A stretch of 34,250 nucleotides of DNA, taken from positions 1 to 34,250 of the forward strand of contig NZ_JALSKT010000078.1 in NCBI RefSeq assembly GCF_026988655.1, in the 5' to 3' direction. The position numbers were made by a program, and so were the translations under genes. The first letter of the stretch is position 1. Each line of letters opens with the position of its first letter. The notes beneath the pieces are model-generated. The model did not search any database. It was given only the letters and a program-made list of their open reading frames with translations, and was not told the origin of the DNA. The stretch comes from Sulfurimonas sp. Lineage in GTDB: Bacteria; Campylobacterota; Campylobacteria; Campylobacterales; Sulfurimonadaceae. Shown here one piece after another: positions 16,127 through 24,580 of the stretch.

Positions 16127-18952
16127 TTACTGATGTAAACGCAGCTCTTTTTTTAAATATTCACCCGTATAAGAACCTGTCTTTTCATGGTTTGCTGCAA
16201 GTTCTTCTGGAGAGCCTTCAGCGATGATGAGTCCACCACCACTTCCACCTTCTGGTCCCATATCTATGACATAGTCTGCATTTTTTATCATATCTAAATT
16301 ATGTTCGATGATAAGCATAGAGTTACCAAGCTCTACGAACTTATGCAATACATTTGTCAGCCTATCTACATCAGCAAAATGAAGTCCAGTCGTTGGTTCA
16401 TCTAAAATGTAAAGTGTTTTTCCTGTATCTTTACGACTTAACTCTTTAGAGAGCTTAATACGCTGTGCTTCTCCTCCTGAAAGGGTAACTGCATTTTGAC
16501 CTAGTGTTATGTAACCAAGTCCCACATCAACAAGTGTTTTCATTTTTTGATGAATTTTAGGAATAGGTTTAAAAAATTCAAAAGCTTCATCTACAGACAT
16601 ATTTAAGACATCTGCAATCGTCTTACCTTTATAAAAAACTTCCAAAGTTTGTTGATTGTAGCGCTGTCCTCTACACGTATCACACTTCACCATGATGTCA
16701 GGCAAAAAGTGCATCTCTATCTTGTTTTCACCTTCACCTTGACACTTTTCACAACGACCGCCTTTGACATTAAAAGAAAATCTTGAAGCAGTATAACCTC
16801 TAATTTGACTCTCTTTTGTTTGTGCAAAAAGATTACGTATTTCATCCATTACTCCTGTATAAGTAGCTGGATTACTTCTTGGAGTACGGCCAATAGGACT
16901 TTGATCTAGATAAATAACCTTATCAACATGCTCTAGTCCATTGATTTCTACACCGGCAACTTTATTGACCTTTCTTGCATGGTTAAGTAGTTCTCTTGCT
17001 GTTGGTAGCAATGTTTGCAACATCAATGAACTTTTTCCACTCCCGCTAACTCCTGTAATACATACAAAATTATTCAGTGGAATTTTTGCGCTCAAATTAT
17101 TGATATTATTTAATGTGACATTTTTTATCTCTATGTATTTATCTTGTGAACGACGATAAAAGTATTCAATTTTTTTACGTCCATAAAGATAATCAGCCGT
17201 AAGTGTTTTTGCTTTTTTTAGCTTATCTAAGGTTCCACTAAAAACAACTTCACCACCAAACTTCCCTGCTCCACTTCCTATATCCACGATAAAGTCCGCA
17301 TTTTCAATCGTCTCTTTATCATGTTCTACAACTATAACAGTGTTGCCTTTTTCTTGTAAACTTCTGAGTGTACGTATAAGCTTTAAAGTGTCACGTTCGT
17401 GTAATCCAATACTAGGCTCATCAAGTACATACATAACACCAGTCAAACCTGAGCCAATTTGAGAAGCAATGCGTATTCTTTGTGCTTCTCCACCACTAAT
17501 CGTTCTTGCATCACGTCCAAGTGTTATATATCCAAGTCCTACATCAAACAAAAAGAAGAGTCTCTCTTTTATTTCGTTAAGTATCGGTTCAGCTATCAAC
17601 TTTGATTGCAAATCAAAATATGAAAAATTATCTTCATTAGCAAAAAACTCATACGTTTGCGCTATTGGTTTTTCAAGCAGTTGTGCGATTTGCGTATCCG
17701 CCACTTTTACAGCTAACGACTCTCTTTTGAGTCTATTACCTTCACAGATATTACATACTTTTTCACTCATATAGTCAGCTAACTCTTTTTCATCTTTGAT
17801 CATGTCATACGCTATACGAATGATACCGGGGAAAATTCTTTTAACAGTATGGTTTTTCCATAAGAATTCCACTTCATCTATATTTCCATGAAGTATAGCT
17901 TTTTGCTGATGTACTTCGAGCTCAGAATATGGTACTGTAATGTCAATATCATTATGAGCACAAAAACCTTTTAAAAATGTAAAATAGTAACCTTTGTTAA
18001 AACCATAAACAATCTTCACAGCGCCCTTTTCTACACTTAAATCAGGGTCTATAATTTTATCTATATCAAGAGCATATCTAATTCCAAGACCATCACATTC
18101 AGCACAAGCTCCTTTTGGAGAATTAAAAGAAAAGCTTAATGGTTCGAGCGGTTCAAAACTTATTTTACAATCAAAACAAGCATTGTGTTCTGAGTAATGA
18201 ATATGCTGTTTACAGTCAAGCTCCTCATGATTTAAAACTTCTACTTCAAGTTCACCATAACTCTCTTTTAATGCTTTTTCAACATCAGAGGCGATACGTT
18301 CTTTATTTTCAGGCTTCACTATAACTCTATCGACTATCACTTTAATTGTATGTTTTTTTGTTTTAGAGAGTTCTATCTCTTCATCAAGACGTACCATAAC
18401 TCCATCTATTTGTGCTCGAACATAACCTTTATGAACCAAAGACTCAATCAAGTCTGCATACGCGCCTTTGTTTTCACGTACAAGTGGAGCCATAAGAACA
18501 AGCTTTGCACCTTCTGGCAATTTTTCTACCTCTTTAATAATATCTGATGCAGACATTTGTGAAATTTTCTTTCCACATTTATGGCAATATTGAATACCCA
18601 CTCGTGCATACAAAAGTCTAAAATAATCATATATTTCTGTTATCGTTCCAACAGTTGAACGTGGATTTTTTGAGGTTGTTTTCTGATCAATCGCAATAGC
18701 TGGCGTTAACCCCTCGATCTTATCTACATCAGGTTTACCCACTCTATCTAAAAACTGTCGCGCGTATGATGACAAACTTTCCATATAACGACGTTGACCC
18801 TCAGCATAAAGCGTATCAAACGCGAGTGTTGACTTACCACTTCCACTCAGTCCAGTCATAACAATAAGCTCATTTTTAGGAATAGTTAAATTAATATTTT
18901 TTAAGTTATTTTCTCTTGCACCAGTTATTATAATACTATCTTTTTTTTTCAT
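16127..18952 (-). CDS. uvrA: Excinuclease ABC subunit A (UvrA)
   Basis: UvrA is the damage-scanning ATPase of nucleotide excision repair and works as a dimer with UvrB. The 941-residue protein has the full set: Walker A GLSGSGKST (34-42), a first zinc-type CHKCGKK with CFDCK and CAECDGLG, and the signature ISGGEAQRIRIASQI. Next come the second Walker A GVSGSGKSSLM, the second zinc module CEKCQGEGE ... CDTCRGQRYN, the second signature LSGGEAQRIKLSKEL and Walker B LYILDEPTTGLHF. The ATG at 18952 directly abuts the stop of the TauE/SafE gene upstream, so the two are probably one transcript. An AAACGCAG octamer spans the last codons (16137-16144). Confidence 0.98.
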   Translation of the reverse strand: MKKKDSIIITGARENNLKNINLTIPKNELIVMTGLSGSGKSTLAFDTLYAEGQRRYMESLSSYARQFLDRVGKPDVDKIEGLTPAIAIDQKTTSKNPRSTVGTITEIYDYFRLLYARVGIQYCHKCGKKISQMSASDIIKEVEKLPEGAKLVLMAPLVRENKGAYADLIESLVHKGYVRAQIDGVMVRLDEEIELSKTKKHTIKVIVDRVIVKPENKERIASDVEKALKESYGELEVEVLNHEELDCKQHIHYSEHNACFDCKISFEPLEPLSFSFNSPKGACAECDGLGIRYALDIDKIIDPDLSVEKGAVKIVYGFNKGYYFTFLKGFCAHNDIDITVPYSELEVHQQKAILHGNIDEVEFLWKNHTVKRIFPGIIRIAYDMIKDEKELADYMSEKVCNICEGNRLKRESLAVKVADTQIAQLLEKPIAQTYEFFANEDNFSYFDLQSKLIAEPILNEIKERLFFLFDVGLGYITLGRDARTISGGEAQRIRIASQIGSGLTGVMYVLDEPSIGLHERDTLKLIRTLRSLQEKGNTVIVVEHDKETIENADFIVDIGSGAGKFGGEVVFSGTLDKLKKAKTLTADYLYGRKKIEYFYRRSQDKYIEIKNVTLNNINNLSAKIPLNNFVCITGVSGSGKSSLMLQTLLPTARELLNHARKVNKVAGVEINGLEHVDKVIYLDQSPIGRTPRSNPATYTGVMDEIRNLFAQTKESQIRGYTASRFSFNVKGGRCEKCQGEGENKIEMHFLPDIMVKCDTCRGQRYNQQTLEVFYKGKTIADVLNMSVDEAFEFFKPIPKIHQKMKTLVDVGLGYITLGQNAVTLSGGEAQRIKLSKELSRKDTGKTLYILDEPTTGLHFADVDRLTNVLHKFVELGNSMLIIEHNLDMIKNADYVIDMGPEGGSGGGLIIAEGSPEELAANHEKTGSYTGEYLKKELRLHQ

Positions 18953-19687
18953 TTATGCCCCGAAAATTTTATATGTTAAATATACTACAACTGTTAAATA
19001 AAACAGCATAAGCAGTTTTTTTTGTATTTTTGCATCTATTTTATGCTTCATGTGTATACCTAAGTAGACCCCAAATAGTGATGCTAAGCCTATTATTGTA
19101 CCACTCGTATAATCAATATGACCATGCATAGAGTGTGAGATAAGTCCTGAGATTGAAGAAAATACTACAAAGAACAATCCCGCAGAAGTAGCCTTACGTA
19201 AAGGCACTCGCAAAAATCCGACTAAAATCGGAACAAGTATCAAACTTCCACCTACTCCTATTGTCATACTAATGATTCCAATTACAAACCCTACAATAAA
19301 AAGTAAACCTTTATGTACCTCTTTTGTCTCTTCATGCACATGTGTCGTCATAAAAAGTCTTACAAGTGCAAAAGTTGCAAAAGCTAAAAATATAGCCTGT
19401 AAAGTAGCATCACTAAAATATGAAGTAATAGTCCCACTCAATAGTGCTCCAGCAAAACCTCCAGCACCAATAGTTGTAACCATGACAATATCTAAAGTAC
19501 CTTTTTTATTGTTAAGGTAACTACCATACAAAGAACTAAAAACCATCTGAACAACAGAAATACCAATTGCAATTTTAGTTTCATAACCTAGAAATATCAA
19601 TAATGGAACCAAAATAGTCCCACCACCAATACCAAACAAACCAGACAAGAAACCAACACCTAAGCCCAATAATACTAATTCAAACAT
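18953..19687 (-). CDS. TauE/SafE-family membrane permease
   Basis: This is a hydrophobic protein of 244 residues with about eight helices in two repeated halves, each opening with the glycine-rich family motif: GVGFLSGLFGIGGGTILVP near the start and GIISMTIGVGGSLILVP in the middle. Members export or import small sulfur-containing or organic anions (sulfite, sulfoacetate). In a sulfur-oxidising relative this could be sulfite export, but substrate cannot be read from sequence. The frame is open to a TTG at 19720, but that lies upstream of the promoter's -10 (19709-19714), so the ATG at 19687 (MFELVLLGL) was chosen. uvrA follows with no gap. Confidence 0.88.
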   Translation of the reverse strand: MFELVLLGLGVGFLSGLFGIGGGTILVPLLIFLGYETKIAIGISVVQMVFSSLYGSYLNNKKGTLDIVMVTTIGAGGFAGALLSGTITSYFSDATLQAIFLAFATFALVRLFMTTHVHEETKEVHKGLLFIVGFVIGIISMTIGVGGSLILVPILVGFLRVPLRKATSAGLFFVVFSSISGLISHSMHGHIDYTSGTIIGLASLFGVYLGIHMKHKIDAKIQKKLLMLFYLTVVVYLTYKIFGA

Positions 19688-19708
19688 ATAAGTCCATGAT
19701 TTTTCGGA

Positions 19709-19714
19709 ATTATA
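19709..19714 (-). promoter_or_regulatory. -10 element of the TauE/SafE-uvrA transcript
   Basis: TATAAT in the context GGGGTATAATTCC on the minus strand, 22 bases before the ATG at 19687. It rules out the upstream TTG as the start codon. It is arranged back to back with the flagellar operon's TATAAT at 19761. Confidence 0.5.
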
Positions 19715-19760
19715 CCCCAATATAGATTATAGTTTAATTTTAGTTTGTGTTTCGTTGAAG

Positions 19761-19766
19761 TATAAT
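19761..19766 (+). promoter_or_regulatory. -10 element of the cheX-fliN-fliO operon
   Basis: TATAAT 25 bases before the ATG at 19792; transcription would start near 19773 and include AAGG at 19781-19784 as ribosome site. No GG-N10-GC sigma-54 signature is present, so this flagellar operon appears to use the housekeeping sigma. Confidence 0.45.
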
Positions 19767-19791
19767 CTATGAATTATAACAAGGTTTGATA

Positions 19792-20217
19792 ATGCTAAAC
19801 ACGATAGAAGAAGCCACGAAAAATTTTTGTACTCATCAGATTGGTGAGAGGTGCGAAACTACAGACCGTCCGATAAAAGAAACAACATATATCGCTTATA
19901 TAGATATCTCTTCAGGTGATGGTAAAAAATATAGAATTTATTTAGCTCTAGAGAAAGGTTTTCTACAAAAGATTTCAAAACTTTTTCTTGAAGAAGATGA
20001 AAGTGATGATGAAACGCTGCAAGATATGCTCCTTGAAACTGTAAATTTAATAGTAGGAAGTGCCAAAGTAATTGCTGAAAACCTAGATAAACCTTATAAT
20101 ATCGGCACACCTTTTTTTCAAAAAATTGGTAAGTTTGATTATGATTATAATGAAATGAAAACATTTTGCATTGATGACAATAGTCTTATTATTGCAATTA
20201 AGGAATTAGATGCCTAA
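19792..20217 (+). CDS. CheX-like chemotaxis phosphatase
   Basis: This is a 141-residue protein with the CheC/CheX/FliY fold signature: the catalytic E-x-x-N motif is E82-T-V-N85 in LLETVNLIVGSAK, followed by IGTPFFQKIG and a C-terminal strand. CheX-type enzymes remove the phosphate from CheY-P and so shorten the motor-switch signal. Only one ExxN half is visible, as in CheX. The ATG at 19792 has AAGG 7 bases upstream; a TTG two codons earlier is less likely. It overlaps fliN by 8 bases, so it is made together with a switch-complex protein. That points to action at the motor rather than at the receptor array. Alternative: a degenerate FliY-type domain without activity. Confidence 0.78.
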   Translation: MLNTIEEATKNFCTHQIGERCETTDRPIKETTYIAYIDISSGDGKKYRIYLALEKGFLQKISKLFLEEDESDDETLQDMLLETVNLIVGSAKVIAENLDKPYNIGTPFFQKIGKFDYDYNEMKTFCIDDNSLIIAIKELDA

Positions 20218-20521
20218 AAATGACAATTTAACGGATGAGGGACTCTCATGGATGGATTATTCTGGGATTTTAGATATGGAAGTAGAATTTGTTGCTGACT
20301 TGGGTGAAACAGACCTAATGGTAAGTGAAATTTTAAAGCTAGAAAAGGGATCGATTATTGACCTAAAAAAACCTGCAGGAGAGAGTGTTGAATCCTATGT
20401 AAATGGTCGTATACTGGGCAAAGGTGAAGTTATGGTTTATGAAAAAAATCTTGCAATTCGTATAAATGAAGTACTAGATTCGAGTGCTGTTTTATATTAT
20501 TTATCCAAAGAGAGATTATGA
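20210..20521 (+). CDS. fliN: Flagellar motor switch protein FliN
   Basis: FliN forms the base of the C-ring that sets rotation direction and docks the export ATPase complex. The 103-residue protein is almost only the SpoA domain: ILDMEVEFVADLGETDLMVSEILKL, given here as residues about 20-44, then LEKGSIIDLKKPAGE, VNGRILGKGEVMVYEKNLAIRI and EVL at the end. Its size fits short FliN proteins. The ATG at 20210 has AAGGAA 6 bases upstream within the cheX tail. The stop overlaps the next gene's ATG (ATGA, 20518-20521). The operon order CheX-FliN-FliO resembles the FliY/FliN and FliN-FliO neighbourhoods of other flagellated bacteria. Confidence 0.93.
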   Translation: MPKNDNLTDEGLSWMDYSGILDMEVEFVADLGETDLMVSEILKLEKGSIIDLKKPAGESVESYVNGRILGKGEVMVYEKNLAIRINEVLDSSAVLYYLSKERL

Positions 20522-21444
20522 TTAGATTACTACTGCTCTTTATCTTACCATTTTCACTTTATGCTGCTAAAATTCTTAGCTATAATATTTATGATAGAAC
20601 AGACAGAGTTGATGTGATGATAACCTTTGATACACCATATAATGGTACTATAAGACAAAGTAAAACAAAATCAAAAATTATCATAAAACTCGAAGATACA
20701 TCTATAGAGTCTCCAAAAACAAAAAAAGTTGGTTCAAAGTTTTTACAAACACTTTCTATCATTCCTTTGAAATCTCAAACGCAGTTGATAGCAACTATAC
20801 CGACAAGCAACATTATGCTCTTAGCTTCAAAAACTGTTGATGGTTATGGTCTAAGACTTAGATTTATGCAAAAAGCTATAAATACAAAAAAATCACCCCA
20901 AAGCAATGAAGCATCAATAAATACTGCTGATTCGCTCATGAATCTTCCCACTAAAAAAGACAATCCTGTATCACAAAGTTATTATATAGTTATAAGTATT
21001 ATGATTATTGGAGTATTTTTACTCTTTTATCTTAAAAGAAAAGTGCAATCAAAAGGACAAACACAAACATCAAAAAAAGACACTTGGTTATTTAAGGCAA
21101 ATCAAACAAACACAGTAAAAGAAAAAAATCAAAAGAATGATGAAAATATTTCCATAAGATTTCAAAAAACAATCGATACAGAAAACAGTGTTGTAATGCT
21201 TGATTTTGCCAATCAGAGTTATTTAGTATTGTTGGGAAAAAGTAATATTTTACTAGATAAATTTACAGATAACAAGCCAACCTCTCAGCAAGAATTTGAT
21301 TCTATATTACAAAATAGGCATGAAGAATTAGAAGCTTTTTTATCAAACTCCAATGAAGATAGAAACATAAAACAGCAAGAAAAACAAGAACCTCTACAGG
21401 CATACAAAGAAAAAGCCGCTTCCTTACTTTATAGTGACAATTAA
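20518..21444 (+). CDS. fliO: FliO-like flagellar export apparatus protein with periplasmic domain
   Basis: This is a 308-residue protein with a signal sequence (1-17, ending LYAA), a periplasmic beta-rich domain (about 18-118, AMIN-like), a linker, one helix (about 155-172) and a cytoplasmic part. The stretch at about 210-250 (ISIRFQKTIDTENSVVMLDF, then SYLVLLGKSNILLDKF) follows the FliO core pattern of hydrophobic strands ending in LL-K. FliO assists FliP assembly in the flagellar export gate. The C-terminus (about 255-308) is charged and glutamine-rich. The periplasmic extension is absent from enteric FliO but, as I recall, occurs in Helicobacter. It overlaps fliN by 4 bases. Assignment rests on position plus a weak pattern. 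Confidence 0.66.
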   Translation: MIRLLLLFILPFSLYAAKILSYNIYDRTDRVDVMITFDTPYNGTIRQSKTKSKIIIKLEDTSIESPKTKKVGSKFLQTLSIIPLKSQTQLIATIPTSNIMLLASKTVDGYGLRLRFMQKAINTKKSPQSNEASINTADSLMNLPTKKDNPVSQSYYIVISIMIIGVFLLFYLKRKVQSKGQTQTSKKDTWLFKANQTNTVKEKNQKNDENISIRFQKTIDTENSVVMLDFANQSYLVLLGKSNILLDKFTDNKPTSQQEFDSILQNRHEELEAFLSNSNEDRNIKQQEKQEPLQAYKEKAASLLYSDN

Positions 21445-22592
21445 CTTATAAGGTTTTTATCACTATTAAATTTCTCTTTAAGTAGTTTTTTTATGGTATT
21501 GAGGTTTGCCATAGAAAGTTTATAATGCTCATCCATCATCTTATTTGTATGAAACACTTCTGTTACAGTGATACCATAAGGATCTTTTTTCTCTTTTGTA
21601 ATTTTCCCTGCATCATCAAAACTATATAAAAACAACTTTTTACGATTTATTTGTATGTAGTAAGTCAATACAATTTCATCAGTAAATTTCTTTTCAAGAG
21701 CTACTACAACACGCTGTTGCTCGCTATATTCATTATCTTTAATCTTTAAAAGAGTTTTTACATCTTTAAACTCTATATATCCTATATAGAGTTTATTATA
21801 TAAATTATGATACCTTTGAGTTTTAGCATTGTATAAAAAGCTCATATCAATGATATGGCGTTTATGTGCACGTAATGTTTTAGTAATCCAACTCATCGTG
21901 TTGTAATATCTAAAAGGATGCAGTTTCAACATATGTGCTTCTATCATTTTTGGAGATTTTATTTTTTCTTTTGGCAATAACTTTTGTTTATTATTTTTTG
22001 TAATATATTCTAAAACTTCAGCTGCTGAGAATGCTTTTGTGAACCACACTTTGCAATATGAAGGAAACTGTTTAGCACCTGTTGCACCATCATTTAAAAT
22101 TATCAATGCTTTAATTTCATAATTTGGAAATATAATTTCTAAAAGAGCTTTTTTCTTTCTTAATCTTTTACGTAACTTTATAACAGATTTTACAAGTGTC
22201 ATTTCAACAAAATAGAGTTCATTGTTTTTTGTTGTAAACATTGCATCAAACTCACTAATTTCTCTACTTTTGGTCCTATAAACAATCTGTTCTTTTTCGC
22301 TTATAGAGAGCGTATTAGCATAAGCTTTATGCTTGTTCTGATGGAAGCCTTTGAGTACAAACTTATCTATATAATCATTTTGCTCAGCATAACGCAAAAG
22401 TTTTTCATAGATGAAATTTTCAAAAACTTCACCTTCAAAAGAGCGATATGAACTTAGATAAGAAGGGTCATCCAAATTAATTCCTTTCCCTATTAAAGAA
22501 AGAAGATGTTTTGTGTTGTAATCATAATGAAAAAGATTATCAGAGATATTCTCTTTTTCCAAATTTTTAATTGAATTAGATATATCTAGCAC
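21441..22592 (-). CDS. Uncharacterised protein with degenerate PD-(D/E)XK-like segment
   Basis: This is a 383-residue, basic, soluble protein that I do not recognise as a named family. Around residues 54-58 (EGEVFE) and 112-135 (EISEFDAMFTT, then ELYFVEMTLVK) it follows the pattern of PD-(D/E)XK nuclease folds: a helix with Glu, a strand ending in E-x-D, and a strand with E-x-K. Here the last position is T132, not Lys, and K135 is the nearest lysine. LRKRLRKKKALLEIIFP and KALIILND follow, as in Card1/DUF1887-type domains. The C-terminal 180 residues show no motif. The start is GTG at 22592, sharing one base with the dusB stop. The 3' end overlaps fliO by 4 bases. A catalytic role is doubtful. 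Confidence 0.6.
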   Translation of the reverse strand: MLDISNSIKNLEKENISDNLFHYDYNTKHLLSLIGKGINLDDPSYLSSYRSFEGEVFENFIYEKLLRYAEQNDYIDKFVLKGFHQNKHKAYANTLSISEKEQIVYRTKSREISEFDAMFTTKNNELYFVEMTLVKSVIKLRKRLRKKKALLEIIFPNYEIKALIILNDGATGAKQFPSYCKVWFTKAFSAAEVLEYITKNNKQKLLPKEKIKSPKMIEAHMLKLHPFRYYNTMSWITKTLRAHKRHIIDMSFLYNAKTQRYHNLYNKLYIGYIEFKDVKTLLKIKDNEYSEQQRVVVALEKKFTDEIVLTYYIQINRKKLFLYSFDDAGKITKEKKDPYGITVTEVFHTNKMMDEHYKLSMANLNTIKKLLKEKFNSDKNLIS

Positions 22593-23545
22593 TATAAAGC
22601 CATCTCAGCATTTTTAAAAAATTCATTGATTACATCACGATATTCACCAATATCATCAATTCGATTAACCTTATCTCTCAACAAAGAAGCACCTCGTAAG
22701 CCTTTTGTATAGGTATGCGTATGCTTACGAAACATTGCAACACCATGCTGACCATAAAATTCAATCATTTTATCGTAATGCTCCATAATTATTTTATGCT
22801 TTAAATCCATATCAATATATTCATTTCCTGTTTTTAGCTGGTGAAAAATCCACGGAGCTCCAACAGCACCACGTCCAATCATTACACCATCAGCACCAGT
22901 ATGTTCTAAAACCCATTTTGCTTTTTCATAAGAGTCAATATCTCCATTAGCAATTACAGGAATTGATACTGCTTCTTTAATCTCTTTAATTGCATCATAA
23001 TCAACTGCTGCTTTAAACTTACCAGCACGAGTTCTTCCATGCACAGCTAAAAAATCAGCACCACTATCTTCAACAGTTTTTGCAATATCTACATGGTTTT
23101 TATCTTCAAACCCAAGTCTTATTTTGACGCTAGTAAGCTCTTTGTTTGATGTCTCTTTTATAGTCTTAATAATCTCACCCATCAAAGGAAGATTAAGAAG
23201 TAAAGAACTTCCACTACCATGACCGACAACTTTTGGTACAGGACAACCACAGTTAAGATCGATGATATCAATGCCTTCTTGTTCATTCAAGACTTCAATA
23301 GCACTACGCACGACATCAACATTAGCACCAGCAATTTGAACCGAATAGGGATTTTCAAGCGCAGACTTTTCAAGCATATGGAGAGTTTTTTCAGAACCAT
23401 GCGCTAAAGCATTGGAACTTAACATCTCACTTACTGTCAGATCTGCTCCAAATTGTTTAACTACACTTCTAAAAGGAAGATCGGTAAATCCTGCTAAAGG
23501 AGCAAGAACATATACCGGCTTATCAAACGAAAGATTTTTAATCAT
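22592..23545 (-). CDS. dusB: tRNA-dihydrouridine synthase (Dus family, DusB-like)
   Basis: Dus enzymes use FMN and NADPH to reduce uridine to dihydrouridine in tRNA loops. The 317-residue TIM barrel has an N-terminal LAPLAGFTDLPFR, the catalytic Cys101 in DLNCGCPVPKVVGHGSGSSL, HGRTRAGKF, VIANGDIDS and GVMIGRGAVGAPWIF, all diagnostic of Dus. The C-terminal helical domain is complete (MFRKHTHTYTKGL). DusB-like is favoured by the GCPVPKV context and the length. The gene comes 4 bases after the two-TM protein gene and is followed by the nuclease-like gene with a one-base stop/start overlap. Confidence 0.94.
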   Translation of the reverse strand: MIKNLSFDKPVYVLAPLAGFTDLPFRSVVKQFGADLTVSEMLSSNALAHGSEKTLHMLEKSALENPYSVQIAGANVDVVRSAIEVLNEQEGIDIIDLNCGCPVPKVVGHGSGSSLLLNLPLMGEIIKTIKETSNKELTSVKIRLGFEDKNHVDIAKTVEDSGADFLAVHGRTRAGKFKAAVDYDAIKEIKEAVSIPVIANGDIDSYEKAKWVLEHTGADGVMIGRGAVGAPWIFHQLKTGNEYIDMDLKHKIIMEHYDKMIEFYGQHGVAMFRKHTHTYTKGLRGASLLRDKVNRIDDIGEYRDVINEFFKNAEMAL

Positions 23546-23549
23546 AAAA

Positions 23550-24569
23550 TTATATAAAAAGACGAATATTAAAATGCTTATTACATTCTTTTAATGCAAC
23601 ATAAGCTTTAAAATTTTGATATTCATTAGCTTGTGAATTTTCTAAAATCTCTTTTACTGGTGCAACCATTTCTAAATCTAGCAATGCATAAAGATATGCT
23701 TCAATTGCATCTTCATTTTCATCTGAAAGTGTTTCAAAAAGTTTTATTCTTTGTTCTGGAATCATATCTGTACTAGATAATGCAACAGCAATGTCCAAGT
23801 AATCTTCTTTTTTTAGATCCAGTTTTTTAAACAATGATAAAAGCTTCTCATTTGATATATCTAAAGTATATTCATCAGCATTAATACGTGACAAAATAAC
23901 ATTTAAAGAATCTTTTGTTAAAAATTCTTTATATTTTTCAATATTATTAAGGGTTGCAGTTTTTACATAATCTGTATATACTTCTTGACATAAAGTTTTA
24001 GAATACTTATTTGCATTTGCAAGTAAGTCCTCAGCTTTAAGCTCACCTTTTTTATATTTATTTCTAATATTTTGTATTACAAGTTCATTATCAGAAGATA
24101 AATGAAACGGCTTCAAATCAACAACTTCACCATTTTTTATAGACTCTATTGTTTTGAGAACCTTATCAATACGTTCATCTTCAATTTTTCCTGAGACATC
24201 ACCTTTTGGAAATACTACACTATTTTCTAGTAAAGTTCCTAGTAGTTTATATCTCTCAGTTTTAAAAGTATAGTTCGTCTCTTTTTTTCCTAAATAAGTA
24301 TCTATGATCGCATTAATCATTTTTTCATAATCTTTTTCATATTTACGAAGTCTAAAATTTCTCAATATTGAATAAAAAGTCATATGAGCAACACTTGCAA
24401 AATAAAGAACAAACAACGGGATAACAACCCAAAGTGCAATTTTTAATGATGGCATAGGAATACCAAAAAAATCAATACTTATAGAGTCTTGTGAAACATA
24501 CGCATAAACATACCAACCAACTAATGCGATCCATACAAATGCAGCTATCGTGTACCTTTTAATATACAT
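23550..24569 (-). CDS. Conserved two-TM membrane protein, function unknown
   Basis: This is a 339-residue protein with two N-terminal helices (about 7-26 and 42-66) separated by a short loop (SQDSISIDFFGIPMP), then a long cytoplasmic, acidic, mostly helical region without motifs I can name. The C-terminal repeats of leucine/lysine-rich helices look like a solenoid or coiled scaffold. AAGGAA lies 8 bases before the ATG. The order accD-rlmH-dksA-this gene-dusB is, as I recall, the same in Campylobacter jejuni (Cj0127c to Cj0123c), so this is a phylum-conserved protein rather than an acquired one. No function is proposed. Confidence 0.72.
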   Translation of the reverse strand: MYIKRYTIAAFVWIALVGWYVYAYVSQDSISIDFFGIPMPSLKIALWVVIPLFVLYFASVAHMTFYSILRNFRLRKYEKDYEKMINAIIDTYLGKKETNYTFKTERYKLLGTLLENSVVFPKGDVSGKIEDERIDKVLKTIESIKNGEVVDLKPFHLSSDNELVIQNIRNKYKKGELKAEDLLANANKYSKTLCQEVYTDYVKTATLNNIEKYKEFLTKDSLNVILSRINADEYTLDISNEKLLSLFKKLDLKKEDYLDIAVALSSTDMIPEQRIKLFETLSDENEDAIEAYLYALLDLEMVAPVKEILENSQANEYQNFKAYVALKECNKHFNIRLFI

Positions 24570-24580
24570 AATTCAATTCC

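Noticed and set aside
19859-20164. Open frame of 101 codons opposite the CheX-like gene
   Set aside because: It is antisense to a gene with a clear ExxN motif and coupled translation; no evidence for expression.
23357-23364. AAGCGCAG in dusB as a further copy of the octamer
   Set aside because: It has one mismatch; only exact matches were counted so that the enrichment is not inflated.
23413-23430. TTGGAAC inside dusB as another sigma-54 promoter
   Set aside because: No GC lies 10 bases after the GG, and it is inside a gene with no plus-strand gene downstream.
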